A stretch of DNA of 64,000 nt from positions 496,001 through 560,000 of the forward strand of contig NZ_CP139286.1 of assembly GCF_034067285.1 (NCBI RefSeq), in the 5' to 3' direction. The notes under the pieces were generated by a model that did no database searches, was not told the origin of the DNA, and worked only from the letters and a program-made list of their open reading frames with translations. A program made the translations under genes and the position numbers. Each line of letters starts with the position of its first letter. The stretch's first letter is position 1. Origin of the DNA: Acinetobacter pittii. GTDB lineage: Bacteria; Pseudomonadota; Gammaproteobacteria; Pseudomonadales; Moraxellaceae. Shown in pieces: positions 17,730 through 30,503 of the stretch.

Positions 17730-17750
17730 GAAGAACAACTTGTGTGGATT
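17730..17750 (+). other. 5' half of the 16S precursor processing stem
   Basis: GAAGAACAACTTG plus TGTGGAT is complementary to 19450-19471 on the other side of 16S rRNA, apart from one or two bulged bases. This forms the long-range stem expected for RNase III cleavage of the primary transcript. Confidence 0.7.
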
Positions 17751-17888
17751 TTTACTGGTTGATTAATCGAAATAATTTTCATTGATTGATTGGTTTAAAT
17801 TACTCGAAGTTTATTTGAGCGAAATTTAAGTCAGTAATTGATGAGCCAGAATTGGTACCTTGTCTTTAAATAAGGTACAAAATGATTT

Positions 17889-19426
<1,538 letters not shown>

Positions 19427-19449
19427 ACGAAAGATTGACGATTGGTAAG

Positions 19450-19471
19450 AATCCACAACAAGTTGTTCTTC
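19450..19471 (+). other. 3' half of the 16S precursor processing stem
   Basis: AATCCACAACAAGTTGTTCT pairs with 17730-17750 upstream of 16S, closing the pre-16S stem before the tRNA-Ile. Confidence 0.7.
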
Positions 19472-19485
19472 ATAGATGTATCTGA

Positions 19486-19562
<77 letters not shown>

Positions 19563-19617
19563 TGACTTTGACTGGTTAAAGTTATAGATAAAAGATACAT
19601 GACTGATGATGTAAGCT

Positions 19618-19693
19618 GGGGACTTAGCTTAGTTGGTAGAGCGCCTGCTTTGCACGCAGGAGGTCAGGAGTTCGACTCTCCTAGTCTCCACCA
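19618..19693 (+). tRNA. tRNA-Ala (UGC)
   Basis: A 76-nt tRNA with encoded CCA. The acceptor GGGGACT pairs with AGTCTCC (one G-U), the anticodon loop is CTTTGCACG with TGC, and the T arm contains GTTCGACTC. It is the second spacer tRNA. The 19694-20046 spacer that follows holds no gene, only precursor sequence leading to the 23S processing stem. Confidence 0.97.
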
Positions 19694-20037
19694 GAACTTA
19701 AGAGAAGTTCGGATTACAGAAATTAGTAAATAGAGATTATATGATCTTGGTTTATTAACTTCTGTGATTTAAATATCACGGTATTAAGCATGACCTGACG
19801 AAGGCATGTTTATTCATTAACAGATTGGCAAAATTGAGTCTGAAATAAATTGTTCACTCAAGAGTTTAGATTAAGCAATTAATCTGAATGAATTGAGAAC
19901 TAGCAAATTAACTGAATCAAGCGTTTTGGTATATGAATTTAGATTGAAGCTGTACAGTGTTTAAGTACACAGACAACAGATAGTAGCGATGAAGAATCGC
20001 ACGGACAACACTCACTTGTAGGTGTTGACGACTGTTT

Positions 20038-20046
20038 GGGGTTGTA

Positions 20047-20053
<7 letters not shown>
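20038..20053 (+). other. 5' half of the 23S precursor processing stem
   Basis: GTTGTATAGTCAAG is exactly complementary to CTTGACTATACAAC at 22930-22943, bringing the two ends of 23S rRNA together for processing. Confidence 0.7.
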
Positions 20054-22938
<2,885 letters not shown>

Positions 22939-23123
22939 ACAACACCCAAGCAGTTGTATATGAAGCATCAATCGATTCATAAACATGCAAAGCAACTTGA
23001 TTTAGTTAAACGCTTAGCTAAAATGAACAGATAAAGTCAGATTCAATCAGCCCGTCTGTAAAGATTTGGAAAACGCAACGTATCACCATGTGAATAAAAC
23101 GAAGCAAGTATCCATACCAGTTG

Positions 23124-23239
23124 TGCTGGCGACCATAGCAAGAGTGAACCACCTGATCCCTTCCCGAACTCAGAAGTGAAACCTCTTAGCGCTGATGGTA
23201 GTGTGGGGTTACCCATGTGAGAGTAAGTCATCGCCAGCT
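23124..23239 (+). rRNA. rrf: 5S ribosomal RNA
   Basis: About 116 nt. The terminal stem is formed by GCTGGCGACC at the 5' end and the matching TCGCCAGC at the 3' end. The internal CCCGAACTCAGAAGTGAAAC loop is typical of 5S. Spacer 22939-23123 between 23S and 5S has no gene. Confidence 0.95.
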
Positions 23240-23251
23240 CATTATTCTAAA

Positions 23252-23285
23252 CACCCCCGACTCAATGGTCAGGGGTGTTTTTTTA
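23252..23285 (+). terminator. Terminator of the rRNA operon
   Basis: A stem AACACCCC..GA / TC..GGGGTGTT followed by a T run, 12 bp past 5S rRNA. Confidence 0.85.
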
Positions 23286-23428
23286 TGCCTATAAGATATT
23301 AAAAATCTAAATTAGATTTATGGATTTAAATCTTTAAATTCAATAAAAACTATAACTAGAAAGGGTAATTAATAAGAAGAAATAGAGAAGAGCTAACTTT
23401 TATTAATAAAGGGCTCTTCTAAAATTGA

Positions 23429-24802
23429 TTATTTCAACTGTCTACGCGCATGTTTTAAGGCAGTTCGAAGGCCTTCTTCTAAAGTCGGATGATAGAAAGG
23501 TTTTTCTAAAATATCACTTAGTGTTAATTCTTCACCGATTATCCAACTTAATAAATGAGCCATATGTTCAGTTGCTTCTGTAAATAGCTCAGCACCGAGA
23601 AGCTTTTGGCTTTCCCGTTCTATATATACTTCAATAGCTCCTTTATTTTTTCCAAGAACTATAGCTCTTCCTTGTCGTTCATAAGAGGCTTCGCCTGTAA
23701 TAAAGTCTATGCCTTCGTCTTTTAGCTGCTTATAACTTTGCCCTACAATCGCCATTTCAGGATGACTAAATACAATGCCTAGTGGGGTAAGTGTCTTAAC
23801 TGAGTTAACTTGTGGATAATTCAAACAGTTATAAACAACTTTTTTACCTTCTTGTGCTGCCTCATGTTGTAGGGGCGTTGAGGTGTAAGCGTCACCAACA
23901 ACAAAAATTGGATATGCTTCTAATTGCTTAGTTTTTGCATTTATAGGTAATAACTTAATATCTTTAAAAGAGTTATCTATATTTTCTAGTTTTAAAGTAT
24001 CAAGTAAACTTGTACGGCCTGTTGCCGCTAAAACATATTCAACTTTGAGAGTCTTCTGTTCTTCATCAAGTTGGTAAGTTAATAAAGCGTTTTCATCACT
24101 GCATTTAACTTCATTTGGCAGAGTTTCGAATAGAATTTTTAACTCTTTGCCTAGTTCTTTTTGTGCAAGTTGTTGAAGCCTAGCACTAGTAAGTACTCCA
24201 ATTCGTTTACTGCGAGCGAAGATTGTAGTTTCTACGCCTAAACGATGCATTGCTTGAGCAATTTCAAGGGCAATCACACCACTGCCAATGACAGCAATAG
24301 ATTTAGGCAGTGTTTTTAACTCAAATATTTGGTCTGTAGTTATAAGTCGATTACCAAGTTCCTCTTTCCAATTTTTATCATAATTAGGAGTTGAACCGAC
24401 AGCTAAAATAAAACTTTTTGCTTGGAACTGTTGCCTATTAACTTCTATAGTTTGTGCATCAATAAAATGTGCTTTGCCAGAAATTTTGTGCTCAGTTGGC
24501 CATTGTTCTACATCTTTTAAAGTGGCTTGTGTAAATCGGTCACGTAAAGTTTGTACATGCTGCATCACTTGATTTGTATTAATTTTTGCAGATACATCCA
24601 AAGCAACTTCTTGAGCATTTTGAATGTCAAACATACGGTTCGCTGTAGAGATGAGGACTTTACTTGGCATGCAGCCTACACGAGCACAAGTGGTATCCCA
24701 TGGACCATCATTTATAATTAAAATATTATTGGTATGTTTAACGGCTTCTTTATAGGCACTAATACCAGCAGTGCCTGCGCCAATAATAATAATATCGAAC
24801 AT
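23429..24802 (-). CDS. Dihydrolipoyl dehydrogenase-like pyridine nucleotide-disulfide oxidoreductase
   Basis: A 457-residue flavoprotein from the ATG at 24802 (GGGA about 7 nt upstream; an in-frame TTG at 24814 is less likely). FAD-binding IIGAGTAG, redox-active disulfide CARVGC in the CX4C arrangement, NAD-binding VIGSGVIALEIA, second FAD motif FVVGDAYTS, and the dimer-interface catalytic His-Glu in FYHPTLEEG. It should be a dithiol/disulfide oxidoreductase of the Lpd/Mer class. It stands alone, with no 2-oxoacid dehydrogenase E1/E2 genes beside it. It is therefore a paralogue with an unknown partner, not clearly the PDH or OGDH E3. Confidence 0.88.
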   Translation of the reverse strand: MFDIIIIGAGTAGISAYKEAVKHTNNILIINDGPWDTTCARVGCMPSKVLISTANRMFDIQNAQEVALDVSAKINTNQVMQHVQTLRDRFTQATLKDVEQWPTEHKISGKAHFIDAQTIEVNRQQFQAKSFILAVGSTPNYDKNWKEELGNRLITTDQIFELKTLPKSIAVIGSGVIALEIAQAMHRLGVETTIFARSKRIGVLTSARLQQLAQKELGKELKILFETLPNEVKCSDENALLTYQLDEEQKTLKVEYVLAATGRTSLLDTLKLENIDNSFKDIKLLPINAKTKQLEAYPIFVVGDAYTSTPLQHEAAQEGKKVVYNCLNYPQVNSVKTLTPLGIVFSHPEMAIVGQSYKQLKDEGIDFITGEASYERQGRAIVLGKNKGAIEVYIERESQKLLGAELFTEATEHMAHLLSWIIGEELTLSDILEKPFYHPTLEEGLRTALKHARRQLK

Positions 24803-24947
24803 TATAAATCCCAATATCTGAATTTTTCATTCTATAAGTTACATAATAAAACATAAGGTAATTTATGTTTACAGAGTATAGTGAATATGATTACACTAAT
24901 AATATAAATAATTAATAAATCTTATACCTTTAGGAAAGATTGGGGAA

Positions 24948-26423
24948 ATGAAAAGTATGTATAAAAAACAACTTGCCTTGAAGTTGTCGGCTATTGCTAT
25001 ATCAATTATGTTAGCAAGTTGTGGTGGGGGAGGCGGTGATGGTTATTATCAAAATGGTTCATCAAATAATAACTCATCTGGAAGTAATAATAGTGGATCG
25101 CAGCAAGCTGCTGCTACTGCTTTAAAGATAGAATTAGATAAATTATCAGTTGCAGCGACGAATGATACTTTAACAGTTACTGTTAGGGCTTTAGACAAAA
25201 ATAAAGGTGGTGTTGCTGGCGCTAATGTTACTTTGGCATTAGTTGATCCAACAAATAATGTATCTATAGAAGGGGTATCATCTCAAATTACAGATGCAGC
25301 AGGTAATGCTGTATACATTATAAAGACTCCAAAAACATCAGGTTCAATAAGTGAATTGGTGAAAAATGGTTTTAAATTAATTGCATCTACAAATAATGGT
25401 ACGCTTACTCAAGAACAGATGGTAACAGTGACAGGCAGCAACGGTACTGTCGAGGCTGATACCACTAGTATCGTATTGTTTGACGCTACTAAGACTTCTT
25501 TAAATGTTAGAGGCGATCAAACAACAGTTACATTAACAGCTGTAGATGCAAATGGTTCAACTTTGGCGAATCAGGCAATTACGCTTAAAGTTAGAAATTC
25601 AGTCTCAAACGGTGTCAAATTTACACCCAATGCAACGCAAACTGGTGCCAATGGTCAGATCACCTATACTTTATCTTTTAATGAAAATCAAAGAGCTTCA
25701 TCATATAGCGCTACAAAATTTGTGTCAGATGATCTTGTTTTAGAAGCTAACTTTGGTCAATCAACAAAAATTTATACTTATAAACTTGATGTGGTTAATT
25801 CTGATGTGCCAGTAGCAGTAGGTGCAATTCTTGTAGCGTATAATCCTACAACTATGGAAGATACAACTGATGGCGTCTATTACTATAAAAATATCTCAGT
25901 ACAAGTAACGGATGTGGATGGTAAGCCGATACCAAATCAAGATGTAGTTATGGGGGTTAATGCTCTTGCCTACTATAAAGGAGTATTTGATTTTGTTGAC
26001 ACCTCTACTCCAGCTGATGACAAACCAGATGAATATCTATCAATTATTAGGTCAGCATGTACGGCACCAGTTCAAGCTGTAAATACTAATGGAGAGGTCA
26101 TTAATCAATTAAAGCCGCTTAAAGAAAATTCAACAGTTCAGGTTGTATCGTATATTAATAGTGCAGGTACCGCTGCAACCAATAATAAATACACAACGGA
26201 TGGGAATGGACGCTTTGATCTTAAGATTCAATATCCTAAAATTTATGCGTCTTGGTTAACTGTTCAGCTAACGGCTAAATCTACAGTTTCGGGAAGTTTG
26301 ATTAAAGGGTCTACATCTCTTACTTTAGATTACTTGAAAAAGGATGTCACTGTTAGTGATCGTATTGCTCCGAATATATTAAGCCCATATGGAATAGATC
26401 CAAATTGTACAAATGGTAATTAA
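24948..26423 (+). CDS. Lipoprotein with bacterial Ig-like (Big_1/invasin-type) repeats
   Basis: A 491-residue protein with a signal peptide and lipobox LASC (Cys near 26), then a glycine run and a low-complexity Ser/Asn linker (about 27-52). The remainder has at least two Ig-like beta-sandwich repeats of Big_1 type, with VTVRALDKNKGGVAGANVTL, TDAAGNAVY, VTLTAVDANGSTLANQAITL and GANGQITYTL. A third, more divergent repeat has VQVTDVDGKPIPNQDV. Start: GGGGAA precedes the ATG at 24948 closely, and the ATG at 24957 is an alternative. It is probably a surface-exposed or periplasmic adhesion-type lipoprotein. It is monocistronic with its own terminator. Confidence 0.85.
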   Translation: MKSMYKKQLALKLSAIAISIMLASCGGGGGDGYYQNGSSNNNSSGSNNSGSQQAAATALKIELDKLSVAATNDTLTVTVRALDKNKGGVAGANVTLALVDPTNNVSIEGVSSQITDAAGNAVYIIKTPKTSGSISELVKNGFKLIASTNNGTLTQEQMVTVTGSNGTVEADTTSIVLFDATKTSLNVRGDQTTVTLTAVDANGSTLANQAITLKVRNSVSNGVKFTPNATQTGANGQITYTLSFNENQRASSYSATKFVSDDLVLEANFGQSTKIYTYKLDVVNSDVPVAVGAILVAYNPTTMEDTTDGVYYYKNISVQVTDVDGKPIPNQDVVMGVNALAYYKGVFDFVDTSTPADDKPDEYLSIIRSACTAPVQAVNTNGEVINQLKPLKENSTVQVVSYINSAGTAATNNKYTTDGNGRFDLKIQYPKIYASWLTVQLTAKSTVSGSLIKGSTSLTLDYLKKDVTVSDRIAPNILSPYGIDPNCTNGN

Positions 26424-26426
26424 TAT

Positions 26427-26461
26427 AAAAAGAAGCAGCATATAAGCTGCTTCTTTTTTTT
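26427..26461. terminator. Bidirectional terminator
   Basis: A stem AAAAAGAAGCAGC / GCTGCTTCTTTTTTT with an ATATAA loop, just after the Ig-like lipoprotein stop. Its 3' edge overlaps the stop codon of the small minus-strand lipoprotein gene. Confidence 0.87.
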
Positions 26462-26564
26462 AAAGGTGTGTACCCATCGTTACTCCAACTGTAGGTTTTA
26501 CTTGCATTGAAGAACATGCGGTAACGATTAAACAGCTTAAAAGAATGAATATAAATTTATTCAT
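26460..26564 (-). CDS. Small lipoprotein, 34 residues
   Basis: The short minus-strand frame starts ATG at 26564 and stops TAA at 26460. It encodes a basic N-terminus (MNK), a hydrophobic core and a clear lipobox, LIVTAC-SSM, followed by only 17 residues (QVKPTVGVTMGTHL at the end). The lipobox cysteine is residue 17. There is no strong Shine-Dalgarno sequence, so expression is uncertain. The perfect signal/lipobox architecture and the adjoining terminator argue that it is a real gene. Function unknown. It is convergent with the larger Ig-like lipoprotein gene. Confidence 0.6.
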   Translation of the reverse strand: MNKFIFILLSCLIVTACSSMQVKPTVGVTMGTHL

Positions 26565-26716
26565 AGAAAATTAATCAATGAATCAAAAGATTTAAGTACT
26601 CTAAATTAATATTATTTCTAGTTCTGTTGAGTTCGTGCAGAAATATGCAAAATAATTTATCTAAAAACCCTACTTTATAAAGAAATAGGGTTTTAAAGAG
26701 TAAAAGTTTCTTAAAC

Positions 26717-27052
26717 TTAGTCGTCTAACAAATCCATTTGTTTTGCTAATTGATATAGGTTGTTTGAACGGTTTCCTGTACGACAGAACATAAGTATAGG
26801 TTTTGGTAATTCATTGTAATGATTAGCAAAAGTACGTACATCGAGTTCTGTGATTTGTCCAGCTACAACAGGTTGATAAACGTAGTCTAAACCGACTTGA
26901 CGGGCTGCTTCTTCAATTTGAGCACTTGTAGGTTGTTCTGGACCGCCTTCCATATCTGGTCGGTTATTAATAATAGATTTGAATCCTTTTTCTACAACTT
27001 GGCCAACATGTTCTGGGCCAATTTGACCTGCGAAACCAACATTATCTGACAT
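26717..27052 (-). CDS. TIGR01244/DUF442 family phosphatase-like sulfur transferase
   Basis: A 111-residue single-domain protein related to the N-terminal domain of Blh (beta-lactamase hydrolase-like). It has a dual-specificity-phosphatase-like fold and the cysteine loop FCRTGNRS (Cys near residue 94). GQIGPEHV and the conserved INNRPDMEGGPEQP segment match the family. Members are often linked with sulfide oxidation or rhodanese chemistry. Here there is no such neighbour. It diverges from the hydrolase gene at 27245. Confidence 0.85.
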   Translation of the reverse strand: MSDNVGFAGQIGPEHVGQVVEKGFKSIINNRPDMEGGPEQPTSAQIEEAARQVGLDYVYQPVVAGQITELDVRTFANHYNELPKPILMFCRTGNRSNNLYQLAKQMDLLDD

Positions 27053-27244
27053 TTCGTCACTCCAAAATTTAACAAAACCTCTTATGCTGTATCATAGCAT
27101 TAAGCTTAACCTGAGATACAAGACACTAAAACGTTGTTCCTACATAGATAAAACTTATGTCATAGAACAGCTATAGATTTTTAAAAGGCAATCAGGATGT
27201 TTTTTGTAAATTCATTACTTCGACTATAATGCCACGGAGCACAT

Positions 27245-28141
27245 ATGCACGCTTATACGGTTGAGCCTTTATATGTTCCATGTGATCAGGAAGTGATCGC
27301 AGCTGATTTTTATATTCCAAAAACAAATAAGAAATCTGCAGTAATTATTATGGCGCATGGTTTTGCCGGATTGCGTCAATTCAAACTTATTCAGTATGCC
27401 CAGCGATTTGCGCAAGCAGGTTACGCTGTTATTTTGTTTGATTATCGATATTGGGGCGGGAGTACCGGCAAGCCGAGAGAAATGGTCTCGATCAATTCCC
27501 AGTTAGAAGATTGGAAAACAGTTATTCAATATGCTTCGAATTGCAAACTTGTAGATAACCGAAGAATTGTACTGTGGGGAACTTCTTTAAGTGGGGGATA
27601 TGCGCTAAGTTTAGCGTCAGAGTTAAAGAATATTCAGGCAATTTTAGTACAAATTCCTTATGTAGATGGAGCCGAAACGGCCAAGCTTTATCCATTGCAG
27701 CGCTATCCTCAAGCATTGAAGTTATCAAGTCAGGATTATATGGGATCAAAAATGGGACTTAATCCCAAAAGATTACCTGTAGTTGATCAACATAATTTAT
27801 GCTTTATGCCTACGGCAGATAGTTATTATGGCTATCTATCGATTGTGAATCCTGATTACTACTGGAGTGGGGAAGTCCCGGCACGTGTCTTTTTTAATCT
27901 GATGCGATACCGTCCAATCCAAGTTGTGCGCCAAATTAATATTCCTGTTTTATTTATTGCTGCTCAAAAAGATTCGCTTATTCCTATTGAGTCAAGCCGT
28001 GAAGCTGCGACAAATATTGCGCCTTTCGTGAGTTATCATGAGTGGGATATGAAACATTTTGATATCTATCACGGTTCATGGTTTGAAAAAGCAGTGATAA
28101 CCCAATTAGAATTTTTACATCAGCATATAGGAGTGATGTAA
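27245..28141 (+). CDS. Alpha/beta hydrolase
   Basis: A 298-residue cytoplasmic alpha/beta-hydrolase fold protein, probably a serine hydrolase. Seen: MAHGFAGLRQFKL (oxyanion strand), FDYRYWGGSTGKPRE, the nucleophile elbow LWGTSLSGGYAL (Ser in GTSLS, with Ser instead of Gly at the fifth position), a late acidic residue in AAQKDSLIP, and a catalytic-type His in MKHFDIYHG. The start ATG is preceded by GGAG in CCACGGAGCACAT. The stop is followed directly by trxC, so the genes are probably co-transcribed. Substrate unknown. Confidence 0.85.
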   Translation: MHAYTVEPLYVPCDQEVIAADFYIPKTNKKSAVIIMAHGFAGLRQFKLIQYAQRFAQAGYAVILFDYRYWGGSTGKPREMVSINSQLEDWKTVIQYASNCKLVDNRRIVLWGTSLSGGYALSLASELKNIQAILVQIPYVDGAETAKLYPLQRYPQALKLSSQDYMGSKMGLNPKRLPVVDQHNLCFMPTADSYYGYLSIVNPDYYWSGEVPARVFFNLMRYRPIQVVRQINIPVLFIAAQKDSLIPIESSREAATNIAPFVSYHEWDMKHFDIYHGSWFEKAVITQLEFLHQHIGVM

Positions 28142-28579
28142 ATGATTATTGTATGTGCATCGTGTGGTGCTAAAAACCGCGTTCCGGAAGATAAACTTCC
28201 CGAGCAACCAAGCTGTGGGCAATGTCATCAGCCATTAATACCGCTTGCACCTATTGAACTAAATGAGCAAAATTTTAGTAACTACATCACGAATAGTGAT
28301 CTACCTATTCTTATAGATTTATGGGCAGAATGGTGCGGACCCTGTAAAATGATGGCTCCACATTTTGCGCAGGTCGCAAAACAAAATCCAGGCGTTATCT
28401 TTGCCAAGATTGATACCGAAGAATCTCCTCGCTTAAGCCAAGCGTTTCACGTGAGAAGTATTCCAACCCTTGTCTTAATGAATAAAACGACAGAGGTCGC
28501 GCGTATTAGCGGTGCATTACGTGCGCCTGAATTACAGCAGTGGCTCGATCAACAACTTCAAACGAATTTCAGGAGCTAA
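28142..28579 (+). CDS. trxC: Thioredoxin 2
   Basis: A 145-residue thioredoxin with the TrxC-specific N-terminal zinc-binding extension (two CxxC pairs: CASCGAK and CGQCHQP). The thioredoxin fold carries the active site WAEWCGPCKM and the cis-proline in RSIPTLVL. It reduces cytoplasmic protein disulfides and responds to oxidative stress in other bacteria. It begins with ATG immediately after the TAA of the hydrolase and is followed by a thioesterase gene. Confidence 0.95.
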   Translation: MIIVCASCGAKNRVPEDKLPEQPSCGQCHQPLIPLAPIELNEQNFSNYITNSDLPILIDLWAEWCGPCKMMAPHFAQVAKQNPGVIFAKIDTEESPRLSQAFHVRSIPTLVLMNKTTEVARISGALRAPELQQWLDQQLQTNFRS

Positions 28580-28580
28580 G

Positions 28581-29003
28581 GTGTCAGAAGCTTATACCAA
28601 ACCAGAAGGAATTTTGTCCTTACAAACGATTGCCATGCCAGCAGATACAAACTGGAGTGGTGATGTATTTGGTGGATGGATTGTGTCACAAATGGACTTG
28701 GCTGGAGCAATTCACGCAGAACGTTTCAGTCGTGGTCGCTGTGCTACGATTTCCATTAATCAAATGACCTTTTTGGTTCCGGTAAAAGTTGGCTTTGTCC
28801 TTAGCTGCTATACCAAAATCTTAAAAGTTGGAAATACTTCTATTCAGATGCAAATTGAAGTTTGGGACAGTCATGATGACTCTCGTGAGCCAATACGTAT
28901 TACTGAAGGAGTCTTTACTTTTGTAGCAGTAGATGTAAAAGGGAATAAGCGTCAAATACCTGAAGAAGCCAAACAGAAGTTTCTTGCCTCTCAAGAACCA
29001 TAA
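28581..29003 (+). CDS. Acyl-CoA thioesterase, hotdog fold (YciA-like)
   Basis: A 140-residue protein using the GTG at 28581, which has AGGAG 5 nt upstream inside the trxC stop region. An ATG 69 bp earlier lies wholly inside trxC and was rejected. Hotdog-fold acyl-CoA hydrolase motifs: MPADTNWSGDVFGGWIVSQMDLAGA, in which the Asp of DLAGA is the expected catalytic residue, then FLVPVKVGFVL and TFVAVD. It hydrolyses acyl-CoA thioesters in the cytoplasm. It ends at a bidirectional terminator. Confidence 0.9.
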   Translation: MSEAYTKPEGILSLQTIAMPADTNWSGDVFGGWIVSQMDLAGAIHAERFSRGRCATISINQMTFLVPVKVGFVLSCYTKILKVGNTSIQMQIEVWDSHDDSREPIRITEGVFTFVAVDVKGNKRQIPEEAKQKFLASQEP

Positions 29004-29004
29004 T

Positions 29005-29036
29005 AAAAAAGCCCAAATATGAATTTGGGCTTTTTT
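29005..29036. terminator. Bidirectional terminator
   Basis: A perfect stem AAAAAAGCCCAAAT / ATTTGGGCTTTTTT with an ATGA loop, between convergent thioesterase-fold genes. Confidence 0.9.
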
Positions 29037-29042
29037 CTATCT

Positions 29043-29537
29043 TTATTTCTTACGTTTAGGCAACCATGCCCACAGCATTTGACATTGAATTGGTTCGTTA
29101 CCTGCATCATCAATTACAGTAACTGGGATCACAAGTTCACCTTTCTCGTTATCTGCAATAAACTTTTGTTGTTCAGCAGATAACGTTGCTGTAGCAGTCA
29201 AACCGCCTTCAACCACTTTTAAATAATCTACATGTAACGATTTGATTAATAAAATTCGATTATCAGGAATATGTAAACCGGTTAGAAAGCCTGTAGCAGT
29301 TTCTGCTAAAAGAGCCATAGCCGCAGCATGAACTCCTTTAATATGGTTCTGCATATTTTTTTGGTTATCTAAACGGACAATAACGTGGTTTGAGTCTACT
29401 TCCAGATAGCGGATATTTGCTGTACCCACCATTGGCACGATACGACCAAACGCCTTGCTCCAAAGCGTACTCCGAATACCTTTTGGGAATTTTGAAGTTG
29501 CTTTTACCAGTTTTGATAGACGGTTGGATTGAGACAT
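29043..29537 (-). CDS. DUF4442 family hotdog-fold protein
   Basis: A 164-residue protein of the DUF4442/PaaI-like thioesterase superfamily. IPMVGTANIRYLEVDSNHVIVRL, the helix motif VHAAAMALLAETATG and VDYLKVVEGGLTATATL match a single hotdog domain. It lacks an obvious signal peptide. It probably acts on acyl thioesters but has no assigned substrate. It is followed on the same strand by the terminator shared with the YciA-like gene and is 34 bp downstream of yajQ. Confidence 0.85.
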   Translation of the reverse strand: MSQSNRLSKLVKATSKFPKGIRSTLWSKAFGRIVPMVGTANIRYLEVDSNHVIVRLDNQKNMQNHIKGVHAAAMALLAETATGFLTGLHIPDNRILLIKSLHVDYLKVVEGGLTATATLSAEQQKFIADNEKGELVIPVTVIDDAGNEPIQCQMLWAWLPKRKK

Positions 29538-29571
29538 GGAATTACCTTAGCTTTAAATGGCCGATAAGATA

Positions 29572-30060
29572 TTAATCTTTGAAGTTATTAAATTGTAATG
29601 GCACACCGAATTGTTGTTCACGTAAAAAAGTCATGACTTGTTGTAAAGTGTCACGCTTTTTATCAGTCACACGAATTTTGTCGCCTTGAATAGAAGATTG
29701 CACCTTAACGCCACTTTCTTTAATGGCTTTATTAATTTTTTTTGCAGTATCAGAGTCAAGACCGTCTTTAAGTTTAATGACTTGTACAAAATTTTTGCCT
29801 GAAGCAGCGGCTTTTTGTGGGTCAAGTGCTTGCACATCAATTTTACGTTTATAAAAATGATTTTCCAACATGTTATAAACTTGTTCACACTGGAAATCAC
29901 TTTCGGTACTGATTTTAATCTCTTTATTTTTTTCATTTAATTCGATAGAAACATCGTGACCACGGAAGTCAAAGCGTGTTGCAATCTCTTTTTGTGTGTT
30001 TTGTACAGCATGATTAACTTCAAATAACTCTAATTCAGAGACAATATCGAAAGAAGGCAT
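29572..30060 (-). CDS. yajQ: YajQ family nucleotide (cyclic di-GMP)-binding protein
   Basis: A 162-residue protein with the family's two ferredoxin-like halves. N-terminal MPSFDIVSELELFEVNHAVQN, ATRFDFRG, then KKINKAIKESGVKVQSSIQGD and the C-terminal KKRDTLQQVMTFLRE. Family members bind cyclic di-GMP in Xanthomonas and Pseudomonas. The window also contains a diguanylate cyclase (yfiN). The length matches the family (about 160-165). It diverges from the rhodanese gene. Confidence 0.95.
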   Translation of the reverse strand: MPSFDIVSELELFEVNHAVQNTQKEIATRFDFRGHDVSIELNEKNKEIKISTESDFQCEQVYNMLENHFYKRKIDVQALDPQKAAASGKNFVQVIKLKDGLDSDTAKKINKAIKESGVKVQSSIQGDKIRVTDKKRDTLQQVMTFLREQQFGVPLQFNNFKD

Positions 30061-30151
30061 AGTTTAGACCTTTACAAAGTGAAAGAATATTTGAGATGCT
30101 AAGAGGGTTTTCTTCATTTGCCAAGTGTTGTTTACATCAAAGGAGTGCACA

Positions 30152-30466
30152 ATGATCCGTAAACAAGAAATTACAACATTTGAATTCCCAGAAAATGCTG
30201 TTATCTGGGATGTCCGTGATACTAATGCTTATGCAGAAGGGCATGTTAAAGGTGCGGTAAATCGCCCAATTAATGATTTGAATGCTGATATTTTAAACCA
30301 GGTCTCTGCGGGTCAGCCGATTTATATTTTATGTGGTGGTGGTAGCAAAGCTCCTCGTGCAGCTGAGAAACTAGAAGGATTGGATGCCTCGCGTGAATAT
30401 GTCGTGCTGATGGGCGGGACACGTGCAGCTCGTGATGCTGGCTTGCCCCTAGAGCAGGGCGCATAA
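30152..30466 (+). CDS. Single-domain rhodanese-like protein
   Basis: A 104-residue protein from the ATG at 30152, which has AGGAG 6 nt upstream. An in-frame TTG at 30125 lacks such a site. It is a rhodanese domain with VIWDVRDTNAYAEGHVKGAVNRPI and the active-site loop YILCGGGSKA, with the persulfide-forming Cys present. Such proteins move sulfane sulfur in the cytoplasm. It is monocistronic with a strong UUCG terminator. Confidence 0.88.
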   Translation: MIRKQEITTFEFPENAVIWDVRDTNAYAEGHVKGAVNRPINDLNADILNQVSAGQPIYILCGGGSKAPRAAEKLEGLDASREYVVLMGGTRAARDAGLPLEQGA

Positions 30467-30493
30467 AAAAAAGCACCTTCGGGTGCTTTTTTA
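30467..30493. terminator. Bidirectional terminator with UUCG tetraloop
   Basis: A stem AAAAGCACC / GGTGCTTTTTT closed by the very stable TTCG loop. It lies between the rhodanese gene and the convergent mnmC. Confidence 0.9.
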
Positions 30494-30503
30494 TTGAAGT
30501 AAA

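Noticed and set aside
23386..23420. Inverted repeat AGAAGAGC / GCTCTTCT after the 5S region
   Set aside because: It may end the dihydrolipoyl dehydrogenase transcript, but its minus-strand 3' side lacks a proper T run, so it was not listed as a terminator.
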